64,000 nucleotides of DNA from Symsagittifera roscoffensis (lineage: Eukaryota; Xenacoelomorpha; Acoela; Convolutidae). A model generated the notes under the pieces. The model was not told the origin of the DNA and searched no databases. It was given only the letters and a program-made list of their open reading frames with translations. How positions within the stretch are numbered: the stretch's first letter is position 1; each line of letters begins with the position of its first letter. Made by a program: the position numbers and the translations under genes. Of the stretch, positions 10,201 to 21,965 are shown in pieces. Location: contig NC_087064.1 of the NCBI RefSeq assembly GCF_963678635.1, forward strand, positions 72,537,465 through 72,601,464. The letters are read 5' to 3'.

Positions 10201-12130
10201 ATAATCTTTGTTGGCTTTAAAATAATCACTGTAGTATTTTCGGTAGTTGTCTGAAAAACTCGCTGTTTGCAGAGGTTTTGGTGATTGATTGTCTTTGGAT
10301 TGTATCTATTTTAGTTATAAATTCTCGAAAATGTTGTGTTCGAATGTGATGTGTAAATCTGATTTGGAATATATGCTTATAGAATGTAGATCTTTGATTG
10401 GGTTGCGAGCGAATGCGCGTACGATTTCAACTGAGAAATTCTTTAAAGGTGGCATTAAAGTAGGTTATGGAGTAAGAAGATAACTTTTATCTTCGTTTGG
10501 GTTAACCTGTACTTTATTATGGGTATTTTCAGGTCCACATGGGACAGCTGAATCCTAAAAATTTGTGCGGCGTGATAAGTTGTCTACAAAATAACATTTG
10601 TGTTTTTAAAATATAGGTATGCATTGGTAGCATCTCTTGTTTTCAAATACAGAAAGTTCTGAGACTTTTTTTGGTGCAAGTGTAGTACCAAAAAATGTTT
10701 TCTTCATAATCAAGGAAGTAAGAGCGGTTGCCTCATAGAGGTATCCTGCATGCAGTATTTTGAGTACTGCTAATGCAAGAGATTCTAAGATTTGTGCTCG
10801 TGCTATTTCACATAAATGATTAAATGATGTTGTGTTTCTAGTTCCGAAAAAAATTCTGCTAATTGTGTAATCTAGATTCATATCTAGGTGAATGTAATGG
10901 TGAATTGCGCCAAAATGTATGTTTTTCAGTAGTGATAATTCATGTAACCTGGTTTTATCCTGGTTTTCTGGTCAAAATTTTCCTCCAATGTTTTCATGGT
11001 TTTTGTAATTTGTTACCGTGATGTAAGATTTTTTGTCTTCTCTATTTTGATTTGATTCCGCCATATCAAGGATTGGTTTGCCTGTTCTCATGTCGAAACG
11101 TTTTTCGTATTCGAAATGATTTTCTGAATATTGGGTTCAAAAAACTGCTTTGGCTAATTGCATGCTACTTCAGTTTAAGGGTAATATTGAAAACGGTTTG
11201 TTTGTTTTCTAAACCGTGCTTGTTCTTATATTGATTTAGGTTTGACCTTGTTTGGTCAGGATTTATTTTATCAGAGGGTATGGATTCTATAAAAAAGTTT
11301 TGTGAAATTATATCAATCTTGCGTAAATTTTAGCGACTTGAAATGTGGTACGTGTCTTCAGGGAATCAAACTATGATTGCTTGTACTCGTGTTGTGGGGT
11401 CACAATTTCCTTGATCGATCTTTCAAGATAAACGAATTGCTTGATATAGTATAGTATCATCTTAAAAAATGTGGTGTTAGTTATACTTTTTCTAGTCGAA
11501 TTTTCCTATCGAAAAACTTCTTTTCTTGTTGTCCTGAACTCTATGTGTTTGTTTTACAGTTTTATGGGTTATTTATTCCAATGTGTGGTATCCAGTTCTT
11601 ATCATGTATGTCATATGTTAAACGTTCATGTCCACCATGAAAAGGGAATTCATCGTATAGTTGGAGATGACCTCGGTGATGCTCAAATTGTGCTTGATGT
11701 GCAGAGTCTGGAAAAACTTGAAAGCTTACTAATTTACGATTTTCGTCTTTATTTGTAGCTTTTTTTAAATGTTTAAGTTTGTTTTTGTAACCTTCGGGGC
11801 CAAGATGTAGTACTCTTTCTATAATACTTTCTTATGTTAATTTAAAATTTTTTGTTTATTTACTTTCTTCTCAGAGCATTTTCCTGTGAGTTAATAAGCT
11901 GGTGGAGTTGTGGCTCGGGCTTTGGAGTAAATTTTCGTGACTACAGTTGTTGAATCAATATCTTGTGGTTCAGATTCACGTTGTGTGTCCTGGTTAATTG
12001 CAGATTTGTGCAGTGTTTTTGGTTATTGACATTCACAATCATAATGTGTATCAAACAAATTTTGTGGTTTTATTCGGTGAAAAGGGTTCTTATTATTTAT
12101 GGGATCAAAGTGTACAAAAAGAGAGAGGGT
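10200..12130 (-). pseudogene. Remnant of env-like ORF677, copy B
   Basis: Collinear with 37980-40013. The frame at 10606-10881 reads LDYTISRIF, SLALAVLKI and AGYL, as in copy C, but in a broken frame. Other blocks (around 11400 and 11600) match as nucleotide sequence only. Confidence 0.7.
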
Positions 12131-12319
12131 TTAATTTGAGAAAATTATCAAAAGATACATCTGTAAGAAAGTCCTGAAAAAGCTTTATAAAAGTTATTAA
12201 ACCCATAGTCTTTTTTGTGAATCTGTCGTATTTATAATGAGTTCTGTTGTGATAAATGGAAGGGTAAGGATTGAGCGGTGATATCTAGTGTAGACAATGG
12301 TAATGGATGATGTACTAAT

Positions 12320-13270
12320 TTGTTCAATTTTATCATTATTTCATTTTTTAGTTTTAAGTTTTGTTTTGAAAATATTTGGATATTAAGTTCTTGATTGACC
12401 TTGTCATTATCGTGTCTGTTTTATAGTCTGTTTAGTACCCAATTATGGAGTCGATTACTATCGAGATACTGGCCAAAAAGTGGAGGGGGTGCTACGAAGT
12501 AGTTCCAGTCTAAGCGTAAGGGTTTACTTGTGCCTTGTAGTTCACGGCATCTGTCGTTAAATTGACTTGGAAATTTTGTGGCGAATGCAGTTAATGGTGT
12601 CTGACCTGTGACTGAAGGTGTTGATTGAAGGGATAACGTTTCTGGTAATGATAAGGTGGTATCCGAAGAAATTTCTTTTGAGTAATCTATAAGATTGGGT
12701 TCGCCTTGAGAAATTGTTTAGGTCATCCAAATTGAGAGTAATTGTGATGAAGCAGGGGGGGGGGGGTTTGAAAAGGTTTTCACGAGTCTAGTCAGAAGAA
12801 GGTATTGAACTTAAATAATCTAATTGATGATTTGATGCATTTTGTTCAGAACTGAATTGGAGTGGTGGGGAGTACTTTGTTGGGGTTGGGTTAGCAATTT
12901 TGAAATTTATTGAATTTATTAGTCTAGTCAGAAGAAGGTATTGAAATTAGTCTAGTCAGAAGAAGGTATTGAACTTAAATAATCTAATTGATGATTCGAT
13001 GCATTTTGTTCAGAATTGATTTGGAGTGGTGGGGGGTGCTTTGTTGGGGTTGGGTTAGCAATTTTGAAATTTTTTGAATTTATGTTTTCTGTATTACTGA
13101 AGTTTTTTATTTTTTTTTGGTAACTTTCTTTAGTAAAAAATGACGAATAAAACAATAGTTAGTACAAAAGCAGTCATTGCTTTCTCTACGCATTTTTAAG
13201 TTTTCCATCAGAGAAGCTATAAAGGTGAGAAAAATTACGAAAAGAATGAAAATGTCTTTCCTACTTAGTA
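12320..13270 (-). pseudogene. Remnant of ORF244 and small membrane ORFs, copy B
   Basis: Nucleotide blocks match 40197-41350 of copy C, including the segment around 13160-13275 that corresponds to the small membrane ORFs. It contains an internal duplication (12783-13082) and a 10-bp G run near 12754. No usable frame remains. Confidence 0.55.
12783..13082. repeat. Internal tandem duplication of about 160 bp in copy B
   Basis: The block beginning AGTCTAGTCAGAAGAAGG at about 12783-12920 recurs at 12946-13082 with a few substitutions. A partial third start lies at 12920-12945. It is absent from copy C, so it arose after this copy inserted or in its own lineage. Confidence 0.75.
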
Positions 13271-14039
13271 AGCTTCGTATCATCTAGGAAATTGGTTCAG
13301 CATCGTACCTGAGTAGGTGATTGACAGTTTTCGAGAGAGAAGTATAGGTTTGGAAGAGGGAAAAAAAATAAATTAAAAACTAAAGATTAGAAAAATGAGG
13401 ATTATGAATTCTAAAACATCAGCTATGAAAAAACTACAAAGTTGGAAATTGTAGAAAATGTTGAAAGAAAATTTAAATTAATTGTTTTAAGTTTCTATTG
13501 AATTGAGTTGGAAAGAACCAATTGAAAAATAATTTGATTTATCAAATTAATTTTATTTTTTTTGGAGTTTTAATCAAGTGAGCTCGAATTTTTTTGATTT
13601 TGGACAAATGGGTTGGGTATGAAGAGGTTTGGGGTGTTTAAGTTTTTACTGTCTGATTCTTGTTTTTGTTTGTGGGATGATTAGGTAGTTTCGGGGGATA
13701 AAATGTCATTAAGCTAAGTGACCAGGTTGTTTTTTTTTCTCCAGAATAACTTAATTTTTTCCTTTTGGTGATAATCGGGGTTTAAATTGAGACAAAATTG
13801 TTGATTTTTGTATTGATTGATAGAAGAAGCTTGTAAATTTTATACTATAAATATTTAAGTTGTCAAATATAAGGGTAGTGCTTATTTTGATATCAGAGTG
13901 AGATGATATCAAGGGATTTGTTTGGCTGTTTTGAACTAATTGTTTTTGAGAGAAACAAATAGATATATGTGTTGAGAGGTCTCTTTTTAGATCAATAGAT
14001 TAAGTGTTTTCTTTAAAAAGTTTATTGAAGTTGTTAATT

Positions 14040-14690
14040 ATTCAGAGGCATGCTGGAACTTTATTTTCGTTAATTTTTCAGATTGTGGGATGAAATTTTC
14101 GAAACTTTTTCTTGGTTGATTTCTAAGTCGAGATGATTGGCGTTGTTGTGTTTTTTCTTTCGTATCGGGTATTATAATTTTTTTACTGTAGTTTGCTATT
14201 AATTCTTTGTTTCTGAACTATTTGTTTTGGAGATTTTTGTGTAATTTCATTTCGAATTATCTGGGTTGATTGCGGTAAATGATTGAAGTTTGCTGATTAT
14301 TTTGGATCTTTTTTTTTGTCAGCAAAATGTGGCGCTGTAAAGGATTATAATTGTGTTTGTTCACAAAGAGGTGGTAAAAAAAATTTCTATGCTGTAGTAT
14401 TTCTTATCTATTGTGATTGATTAGCTTACATGCAATTTTTGTAGGTTTTTCTCTAATCTGGTATGCTCTTTTTCAATTAGGTTTTAGTTTTCTGAGATTC
14501 CTTTTTGTATTGTAGAACTTGGGAATAAAACAAATGTTCCTATTTTTTGTCTGATGCTGGCATAAAACGTGAATTTTTTGAGATTGAATTTTTTGTTTTT
14601 GTACCAATTTCTTCGCAGTTTTCTGATAGATTTCAGTGCGTTTTCCTCTGTCTGTTTAATATCTGTTTTGTGTGGGTTCAAGAGGCTAGT
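14040..14690 (-). pseudogene. Remnant of pol C-terminus, copy B
   Basis: The frame at 14484-14681 reads KIGTFVLFPSSTIQKGIS, against KIGTFVLIPYFNTQKGIS in copy C pol (about residues 1043-1060), just before the GPY/F-type segment. Sequence around 14080-14130 matches the pol end of copy C. Everything upstream in pol is deleted. Confidence 0.75.
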
Positions 14691-15324
14691 TTTAAAATTT
14701 CTTAAGAAAAGATACGAAATTGAAATTTAAATGATAATAATTTTTTGAGTGAATATGTGCTATGTCTTAGATGCAAAAAAAACAAAGACGCAAGCTTAAG
14801 TATTACAGTAGTCCTTGAGACGCAAAAAATTTTTTAAAATAATTTTCATAAAACTAACTTAAATTAATTCAGTAACTATTTTTTGTATTTTTCATGCATT
14901 TAAAATTTAAATTTAAAAAATTTATAAGTTACAGCAGTTTTTTGAAAATATGCAATCGACCTAAATTAGTTTGGTATGATTTTATCATTAGTTTTATCTC
15001 ATCGAGAGATATAAATCTTGTTAAGGACTCTTACTGCTCCAAGTAATTTATTTCATTCTAGTGAATGAAAGAATATTGCATTTATAATTTATAGTTTTGT
15101 AGAGAAATAATCATTGCAGTCTGCTTTTTTGTTTCGCGACTTAGAAGCTCGGTCCGATCTTCGGGTTTTGACCTGGTGTAAGCTTGAACACTCCTTGGTA
15201 TTCTTTAGACTTAATGAGATGTGGAGGTAAGTTTTCAATACTTCTGAACATTTTGTGTTGTGTTTTTGGATTTTTTTTTGAGTTTGGTAAATCTAAATAT
15301 GTAGAGATCTGTTTGAGAACTCTT

Positions 15325-15334
15325 GGTCGCACCA
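15325..15334 (-). promoter_or_regulatory. Primer binding site, copy B
   Basis: Reading on the minus strand, TGGTGCGACCA lies 2 nt inside the 5' LTR. It is the complement of a tRNA 3' end and identical in its first 11 nt to that of copy C (52050-52060). The tRNA is not identified. Confidence 0.65.
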
Positions 15335-15336
15335 GG

Positions 15337-15726
15337 TGAGTTTATGTCCGGTGTGGCTCACTCATAGACTAATATCAGATAAAGAACAAAGTATTTTCGT
15401 CACGCTATTTTATTTTCGGCCGGATAGATTCGCGCAACTTCCTAGTCTATTACCAATCTTAATCTTATTCTTATATCTCCTTGTCTCAATAGACCTAGTT
15501 TATACTGGTAGTTGTGAGGCTAGTTTTTAGGAACGGTTTTGGAGAAGAACGACTGTTTGTTAAGTTAAATTTAAATTTTCTGGCTGAAACTATAAAAAGT
15601 TTCAGCCTAACAAATTATTGTAAATGTTAGTAACGGATCATGATTGGTTAGTTTTAAGTATTTTTTAGAGTTAGTGCATCAAGAATATAGTAGAATAAAA
15701 TAAATACTTGTTTTGAACTGGTTCCA
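15337..15726 (-). repeat. 5' LTR of copy B (390 bp)
   Basis: Ends match the family (TGGAAC at 15726 reading leftward, CTCA at 15337). It is clearly diverged from copy C. The hairpin at 15582-15607 has arms GGCTGAAACT and AGTTTCAGCC, so both arms have changed together relative to copies A and C. Confidence 0.85.
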
Positions 15727-17150
15727 CTAAATAACAACCGGATTATTTTGATAAAATTTACAAAAAAAGTTAGATTCATGTAGGCCACGCAATTTAGGCC
15801 TACAATTTACTCTTGATTTAAACGCATAATGAACTTTAAAAACACAAACAAACAATTCTGTCCAAAAGGAACCACCAAAAGTTCAGCAGCTGGTCAAGGC
15901 GATTTATAAAATCAAATTCATCAGTTTGTGGCATTATAACCTCGAGTTCTAGCTTTCACTAGGTCGGTTGTTCTGCTAAAGCGAGCATAAATAATCAAAA
16001 CACGAAACCTTGAATGAAATCAAAAAATATCTTCTATTTTTGCCTTAAAGCCTGTTTTAAAAAACCTAGTCTTAACCGATAAAAATGGAAATTCGATTTC
16101 ATTAAATCCTCTATTACTTTATACCACTCGCCAGATTTTTGAAAAGTTAAATGACTTGAGACTAAATTTTTGCAAAGTTTTAGAGCAAAAAGTTGTCAAG
16201 TCATCAACTGTTGTGCAGTGTTTCAGTCAGAAAACACTTAGGGGACAAGGTATCAGGGGACAACCACTAGTGTTTTTAAAGGGCACGTGGAGCATTCAAG
16301 GCTTCCTTTTGATACGATCAGTCTTGTTTAAACACTAAGTATTGTCCAATACATCTCTTTGTACGTGTGATTAATTAGCGTGTGACAGAAGGTTTCAAAA
16401 AATATATATTAAAAAAAAACAAGTCCAGAGAGCTTATTAACTAAGCCAATTCATAGGCCTCAGCATTCGGAGCTCTTAGGATTTTCTAAGCCTTTCTAAG
16501 GTTTTGCATGACTGAATCACTACATAGTAAATAATGGCTTGCTGGCGTTTTGCTCCAAAACTTGTTTTACGCCATATCAAACATATTTTACAAAACTTGA
16601 GTCCGCCACACAATCCAGTTTTCAAATTCTGAGAACGGAATAAAATTAACAAGGGGTTGATTTTTTTTTCAATTTATAAGTCAGGACAAATCACTTAACA
16701 CAGGCTGAAAAGCAAAAGTTACAGGATTGTATTTCGGCCCCATTCAACATGGTTTTGTGTTTTTGTTTAAATTATGTTCGGTTTGGTTGCACAGCCAACC
16801 AAGAGAATATCTAAAACAGAGGTTATCTTGTCACAAACCAATAAAACTGACGCAAAAACTGAGTTTGAATGACTGCCGAAAATTCAATGGTGTTGTCAGA
16901 CGGTGGACGAACAGTTCCAGAAAACTCACTAAGACTTATGTTTTCTACGAATTGGTTTGATTTAAAGCACAAACGTCATCAAAAATATGCTAGATTCAGA
17001 TGCATTCTTTGCAACCATCAGCAATTAGGATAAAGTGTTTTGGGGAATCAATCAGCATTAAAACAAAGTTATCAGAAAACGCAAGCTATTTCTGAATGTA
17101 CGTCAGGTGATTTTCAGCTAACGAGAACAACTTTTTTGAAAAGCTTGTGT
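15727..17150. other. Intron 1 between copy B and element D
   Basis: Non-coding AT-rich sequence. A foldback-element end lies at 16277-16331. Short ORFs here (for example 16156-16338 and 16727-16960) have no recognisable domain. Confidence 0.4.
16277..16331 (+). repeat. Foldback/MITE terminal sequence
   Basis: Related to the end at 32280-32328: GGGCA, GCATTCA, TGATACGA and CAGTCTTGTTT occur in the same order. It is degraded and no opposite end is seen close by. Confidence 0.5.
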
Positions 17151-17362
17151 TGTGATTAGTTTTTAGCTGTTTTAAATGACCTTCGGTATTAATTAAATAC
17201 CGGTTAACTTTGTTCGATACGACCATCGGTCGATCGCTGAGTGTTCGTTCAGTATTGTTTTGAAACGTGTTCAAATAACACACTCTATTTTATCTGTTTT
17301 ATTCTTTGAAGTAATCGTACATTAGTTGTACATAACTAGTAGATTAACAGAATACTTTATTA
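17151..17362 (+). repeat. 5' LTR remnant of element D
   Basis: Matches 21752-21965 through TTTTTAGCTGTTTTAAATGA to AACAGAATACTTTATTA. The LTR's 5' part seems missing here, since homology to the 3' copy stops near 17151. Confidence 0.75.
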
Positions 17363-17446
17363 TCGCGAAATCTAATGATTCGAACTTGCGTGGAATCCCC
17401 CCTTCTGGCCTAATCACACCCTAGAGCCACCGAATGCCTGGACCCA

Positions 17447-17671
17447 ATGGAGCGACCAATTTCGAAAGAAAATCTGGACATAGAGAGCCTAAACGGACCA
17501 GAGGTTCCAGAAACGCAAATACCCATCTTGGAACAAGTAACAGAAAGCGAGTCGGACACGGACAGAGCCAGCAGAGAGACGAGGATTAAGAATGCTATGA
17601 AACAGTACGAAGCCGCCGAAGGAAAGCGGTTTAATGAAGAAAAACGAAAATTCAACGAAATTTTAGCATAG
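17447..17671 (+). pseudogene. Gag-like N-terminal fragment of element D
   Basis: A 74-codon acidic, Glu-rich frame starting about 85 bp after the LTR remnant. It stops just before RT sequence begins in another frame. Position suggests the start of gag fused by deletion to pol. No capsid or zinc knuckle motif is present. Confidence 0.4.
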
Positions 17672-17689
17672 TAGGAGGTGAAACAACGG

Positions 17690-20243
17690 AAACCTATCTA
17701 TTTTCAACTGAATTTTATGGACGGGGTGACATTCCCAATGAATTTCAACGGGTCATGGACTCACTTTTAAAGAACATACCATTCACAAACTGTTTTATAG
17801 ACGACATTTTGGTAGCATCGAAGGGATCTTTGGAAGAACATAAAGCAATAGTCTTTAAAATTTTAACAATTCTGGACAAGAACAATATGGCGGTAAAATG
17901 AGGGAAATTTGCATTTTTCAAATCTGAGATAGAATGGCTAGGCTTCAAATCCTCAGGCGAGGGAGTACGACCGTTGATCGGCAAAGCAGATGCCATCAAG
18001 AATTTACCAATCCCTACGAACATTTCGGAATTGCGATCGTTTTTCGGCTCGATAAATCAGTACGTAAAATTCGTCCCGAATCTATCGACACTAAGTTCTC
18101 CACTACGTCCTCTGTTGAACAAAAAATCTGTATATAAATGGGATAACATTCATTCCTCAGCCTTGGGAAATCCGAAATTGTAAATATCGCAGAAAACAGC
18201 CACTTCGACATAAAGGAAAAAACCAGGCTAAATACGGATGCTTCGCATAGCGGACTAGGTGCAACTCTAGAACAATTACAAGGGGACCAGTGGAAGGCGA
18301 TTGCCTTTGCCTCAAGGTTCTTAAATAATCATGAAATGAAGTATTCCACGAACGATTTAGAATTACTGGGCGTAGTGTGGGCCTCAGAACATTTCAGGAA
18401 TTACCTGTACGGGGCAGAATTCGAAATTGTCACGGACCACAAAGCCTTAATCTCTGCACTTTTGGGAAACCACGGATATAAGACCATGCTTAGCCGATTG
18501 ACCCGCTGGGTAAACAGACTATTACCGTTTAACTTGAAAATTTCCCATAACCCAGGAAAAGATATGGGTTTTACCGATCTTTTATCCAGATTACCTTCGG
18601 GCAAAGCCCTCCCACCTTCACATTACGACGAAGAATTTGTAGTCGCTTCAATAGACAAAATTCAGAAAATCCTATATAATGAAGGACATTCTAACTCTCT
18701 AGATGTAAATATTGTTTATAGACCGCCGGTCGCTGTAAATATTTATACTCTCTTGAACAGTATTATCCTGTCGGGAGTAGAAAGTTCAAGCGACGTGATT
18801 GGTCAAGATTTTCCGAATAGCTCTTTTGCTAATTACAAGCTCAAAATTCAAGTCGCTATTATATCTTGTATTCTTCGGTCATTAAAGATTGGTGATAACT
18901 CGCACACACGATCAAAAAATTGTACATCAAAGTGCCTACCTATTGAAAATTCCAAATTCAATTTCAAGAGCATCACTTTTTCGGACAAAGTTTTTTTACA
19001 CTTTCTTTTAAAAAAAATTAACAGTTTGTACCCCAAATTCAAAAGAAATTATTTATTACGAAGATGGAAGGTGTTACTGCCCTTTACTAATAATTCGCGA
19101 AGAACACAACATCGCTCTAAAATTTAAAGATGACTACCTGCCGGACAATCATGCAAAATTGGTGAAGAGTTACAAAGTTAACTTAAATTTACCCTCGTCT
19201 CCAATACTCCCCGAGAACCACTGTTCTAAAAAACTCCTTCAATTGATGACGAGAGAAGACAAAGTGATTTGGGACTTGATCGAGACAATAGAGACGAAAC
19301 GACCGATGGGCATTCGCGGATCGTATATGAAAAATTTTGCAAAGGATCTCCACGTAAAAGACAACCTAATATTTTTAGACAACAAATAAGTCGTGCCAGC
19401 AACCATCAGGGGAACTTTCAGCGCAATGCTACACGAGACCCACCCAGGCCAGTTTGGGATGAAGTCTCTCGCGGAATATTTTTGGTGGCCCCACATTTTC
19501 CGAGAGATTTACCATCACGGAAAGTCCTGTAGTCAATGCCTGAAAGCCGGTAAGAACCTCAAAGTTTTGTTAGGTACCGATAATATTACAAACAAAGAAA
19601 TAAATCTGGATTTCGCAGGACCTTTGGACGATTTTGGGGAACACAAAAATACGTCCTTTTATGTATCGACCAATTCACTAGATTCCCATCGGCCAAGATT
19701 GTAAATAACCCGTCCTCGAACACGGTGATCTCTTTCTTAAACAACTATTGTCATCTTCACGGATTCCCAAGGAATATTAGAGTCGACCATGGGTCGTGCT
19801 TTTTATCACACGATTTTGAAAATTTCCGCAAAAAATACAACATCGAGATCATTTATTGTACAGTCGGCGATCATAGATCAAATGGGCTTGTGGAAAGACT
19901 GGTTTACACGATAAAGTCTAAATTTTTGGCTATGTCATTTGATTTACCGAAACCTTCTTTAAATTCTTCGATCGAAAAAATTATCTACAAACTAAAAACC
20001 ACAAAACAAGCGTCAACCGGTTGTAACCCATTCGAGAAACACTTAAAACGAACGGCTAATACTAGATGGAAAAATCTTTTTTCCTTTGATGACCGTTTAG
20101 ATAAAGGGAAATCGATACTATCAAACCGACGGGCCAGTAACTGGGAATTGCACGACGGCGCCGAAGACGGTTACCTCGACGAAAATAAAGACAGCCCCTC
20201 GGACCCGGAAGAGAGCTTACCGCTAGCTCAAACAATCCCGTAA
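17690..20243 (+). pseudogene. Pol pseudogene of element D (RT, RNase H, integrase)
   Basis: RT palm: FIDDILVAS at about 17797-17823 is the YxDD box, followed by the thumb (ELRSFFGSINQYVKF). An in-frame TGA lies near 17898. RNase H spans about 18230-18600: NTDASHSGLGATLEQ, then STNDLELLGVVW and VTDHKAL carry the catalytic acid residues. Integrase: HETHPGQFG with CSQC forms the zinc site (about 19430-19545), LDFAGP holds the first Asp, RVDHG the second and LVERL the catalytic Glu (about 19890). Several frameshifts separate these blocks. Typical Ty3/gypsy order, not functional. Confidence 0.88.
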
Positions 20244-21472
20244 ACAGTCCAGAGGTCTCAATACATCGAAGAAAGTAGTCGCTGGAGGTAAACTATATAG
20301 AAGGGCTACCAACAGAAAAAATGGGGAACCTTATTTTAACTTAGTAAAGAAGGATATCATAGACTCATCCGACCACACAATAACTCTCGATAACGGTCAC
20401 ATTTTACGAAAATTGCACTTGGCTATTAAAGGAAAAATTCTCTTCGGTCCCAAAAAAATTGGGGGGACCAACCATCCATCGGGCACAAGTTACATGTAAA
20501 TTCGAGTTTAGCCGGAAAGAGGAAGCTATCTCCAGCAAAGAAGACGTTATCGACAGGCACCCCTCAACTAAGGCAGGGCACCTCAGGAGCGGGTAGGCCA
20601 AACCAGATGTCCGATTCACCAACAGAAGCAGAGACCACGCAATATCATTCTCATATTTCCTCAGGTTCTTCTTCATCTTAAAACTTAAGCTCTTGGGATG
20701 GGATAATAGACGACTACTTCGACGACAAGACTAACAACAATGTTCCTCCCAGCCACCAAGCCGAGTCTAATCAAGGATTAAGTGTTACAGGTGATGCCAA
20801 CTCTCCTCAAAATAGACCAAATCTATCAGTTAACACAGACCAACGGTCGATAATAGAAGTGCCAGACTCTGCCAAAGTAGAGGGTTCGGAGATTAACCCA
20901 ATCGTGTTGGACAGTGCCCCAGAAGGTGTAGCCCCTTTCAGTTCCCAACCAAGACATTCCAGACCGCGTATGAACGTCGCCCCCCTAAATTTTTTGGATA
21001 TCGGCGATTTATTGATGTAGTATTTGAAAAAGACGACCGGACTACAAGTACAGTGCAGGATGTTACTACTAACCAACCCATGACTACATTCACGATTTTC
21101 TCAACTTCGGACCTGTTAACACCTTTTAGCGGAGGCTCCACAAGTATCTACCCTGGTAGCAGAAACTACGCTGACTTGTTCCTCTAAGAACACCTGCCCA
21201 TCGGAACGGGTCAATTACACGGCGATTATATCACTTTCAAAAAAATACCTCCTCCGGATCTTACTCACCATCTCAACCTACAAAAACCGACACATTTGAG
21301 GAAGTAGAGAAATCTAGTGATATATCCTCGACTAACGACTCAGACGTAAAAGCAAAACTAGATGATTTTGACGAAAACTTTAACAGATCTTCCTAAAACT
21401 CACAAAACTTTTTTTAATCAATCATTTTATAGTGTACACACCTAATCGACAATTTTATTCTAGATATCGTTG
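20244..21472 (+). other. Post-integrase region of element D
   Basis: Only fragmentary frames occur here. Sense translations rich in Ser, Pro, Asp and Thr suggest decayed coding sequence (the pol C-terminus or a third ORF), but no domain can be named. Confidence 0.35.
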
Positions 21473-21965
21473 TACATAACAAATGTACATCTTGTAGATT
21501 AGTTTCTTTTTGGTTACTAGCTTTAGTTAATTTGTTTTTATCTTATTGGTTATTAAACTGTAAATTCTGTATATTCACCCTGTACATTTGTACGTTCCTA
21601 TTTTCATTTGTAGATGCTGTTTTGCTGGCTGTACTATTTCTTTTCTGTGGCGCAGTTTGTACAGCTTGTTCCTATTTTGAAGAGGGAAAATGGGTGTATA
21701 AAAAATTAGTTAGTGAATTTGTAGTTAAACATTTTTTGTCCCGGTGGGAAATGTGTGATTTGTTTTTAGCTGTTTTAAATGAATTTCGGTATTAAATAAA
21801 TACCGGGTAACCTTGTTCGATACGACCATCAGTCGATTGCAGAGTGTTCGTTCAGTTTTGTTTTAGAACGTGTTAAAGTAACACACTCTATCTTATCAGT
21901 TTTATTCTTTTATGTAATTGTACATTAGTTGTACATAACTATTAGATTAACAGAATACTTTATTA
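21473..21965 (+). repeat. 3' LTR of element D (left boundary uncertain)
   Basis: The right end (ACTTTATTA at 21965) matches the 5' remnant. The left boundary is a guess at TGTACATAAC near 21473. Only 21740-21965 is supported by comparison. Confidence 0.55.

Larger units (their letters stand above)
6094..15726 (-). mobile_element. Giant gypsy-like LTR retroelement, copy B (decayed, internally deleted)
   Basis: An old relative of copies A and C. It has LTRs at both ends and remnants, in the right order on the minus strand, of pol C-terminus, membrane ORFs, ORF244, env-like ORF, ORF230 and ORF602. From the 5' LTR only about 650 bp separate the LTR from the pol C-terminal remnant, against 9.4 kb in copy C. 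ORF155, ORF357, gag, protease, RT, RNase H and integrase are therefore missing. Every remaining frame carries stops and frameshifts. The left boundary is uncertain because the 3' LTR contains an insertion or repeat expansion, and no target duplication was found. Confidence 0.88.
17151..21965 (+). mobile_element. Gypsy-like LTR retrotransposon D (defective)
   Basis: A + strand Ty3/gypsy element in intron 1. Segments of LTR at 17151-17362 and about 21740-21965 are close to each other in sequence. Between them lie a short gag-like start, then directly the RT active-site region, RNase H and integrase, so most of gag, protease and the RT fingers are deleted. Pol is broken by stops and frameshifts. 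The region after integrase (20244-21472) shows only short frames. Confidence 0.85.

Noticed and set aside
21532-21795. 87-codon hydrophobic ORF near the end of element D
   Set aside because: It reads into the LTR and lacks homologues in the window. Considered chance, although an env remnant cannot be excluded.
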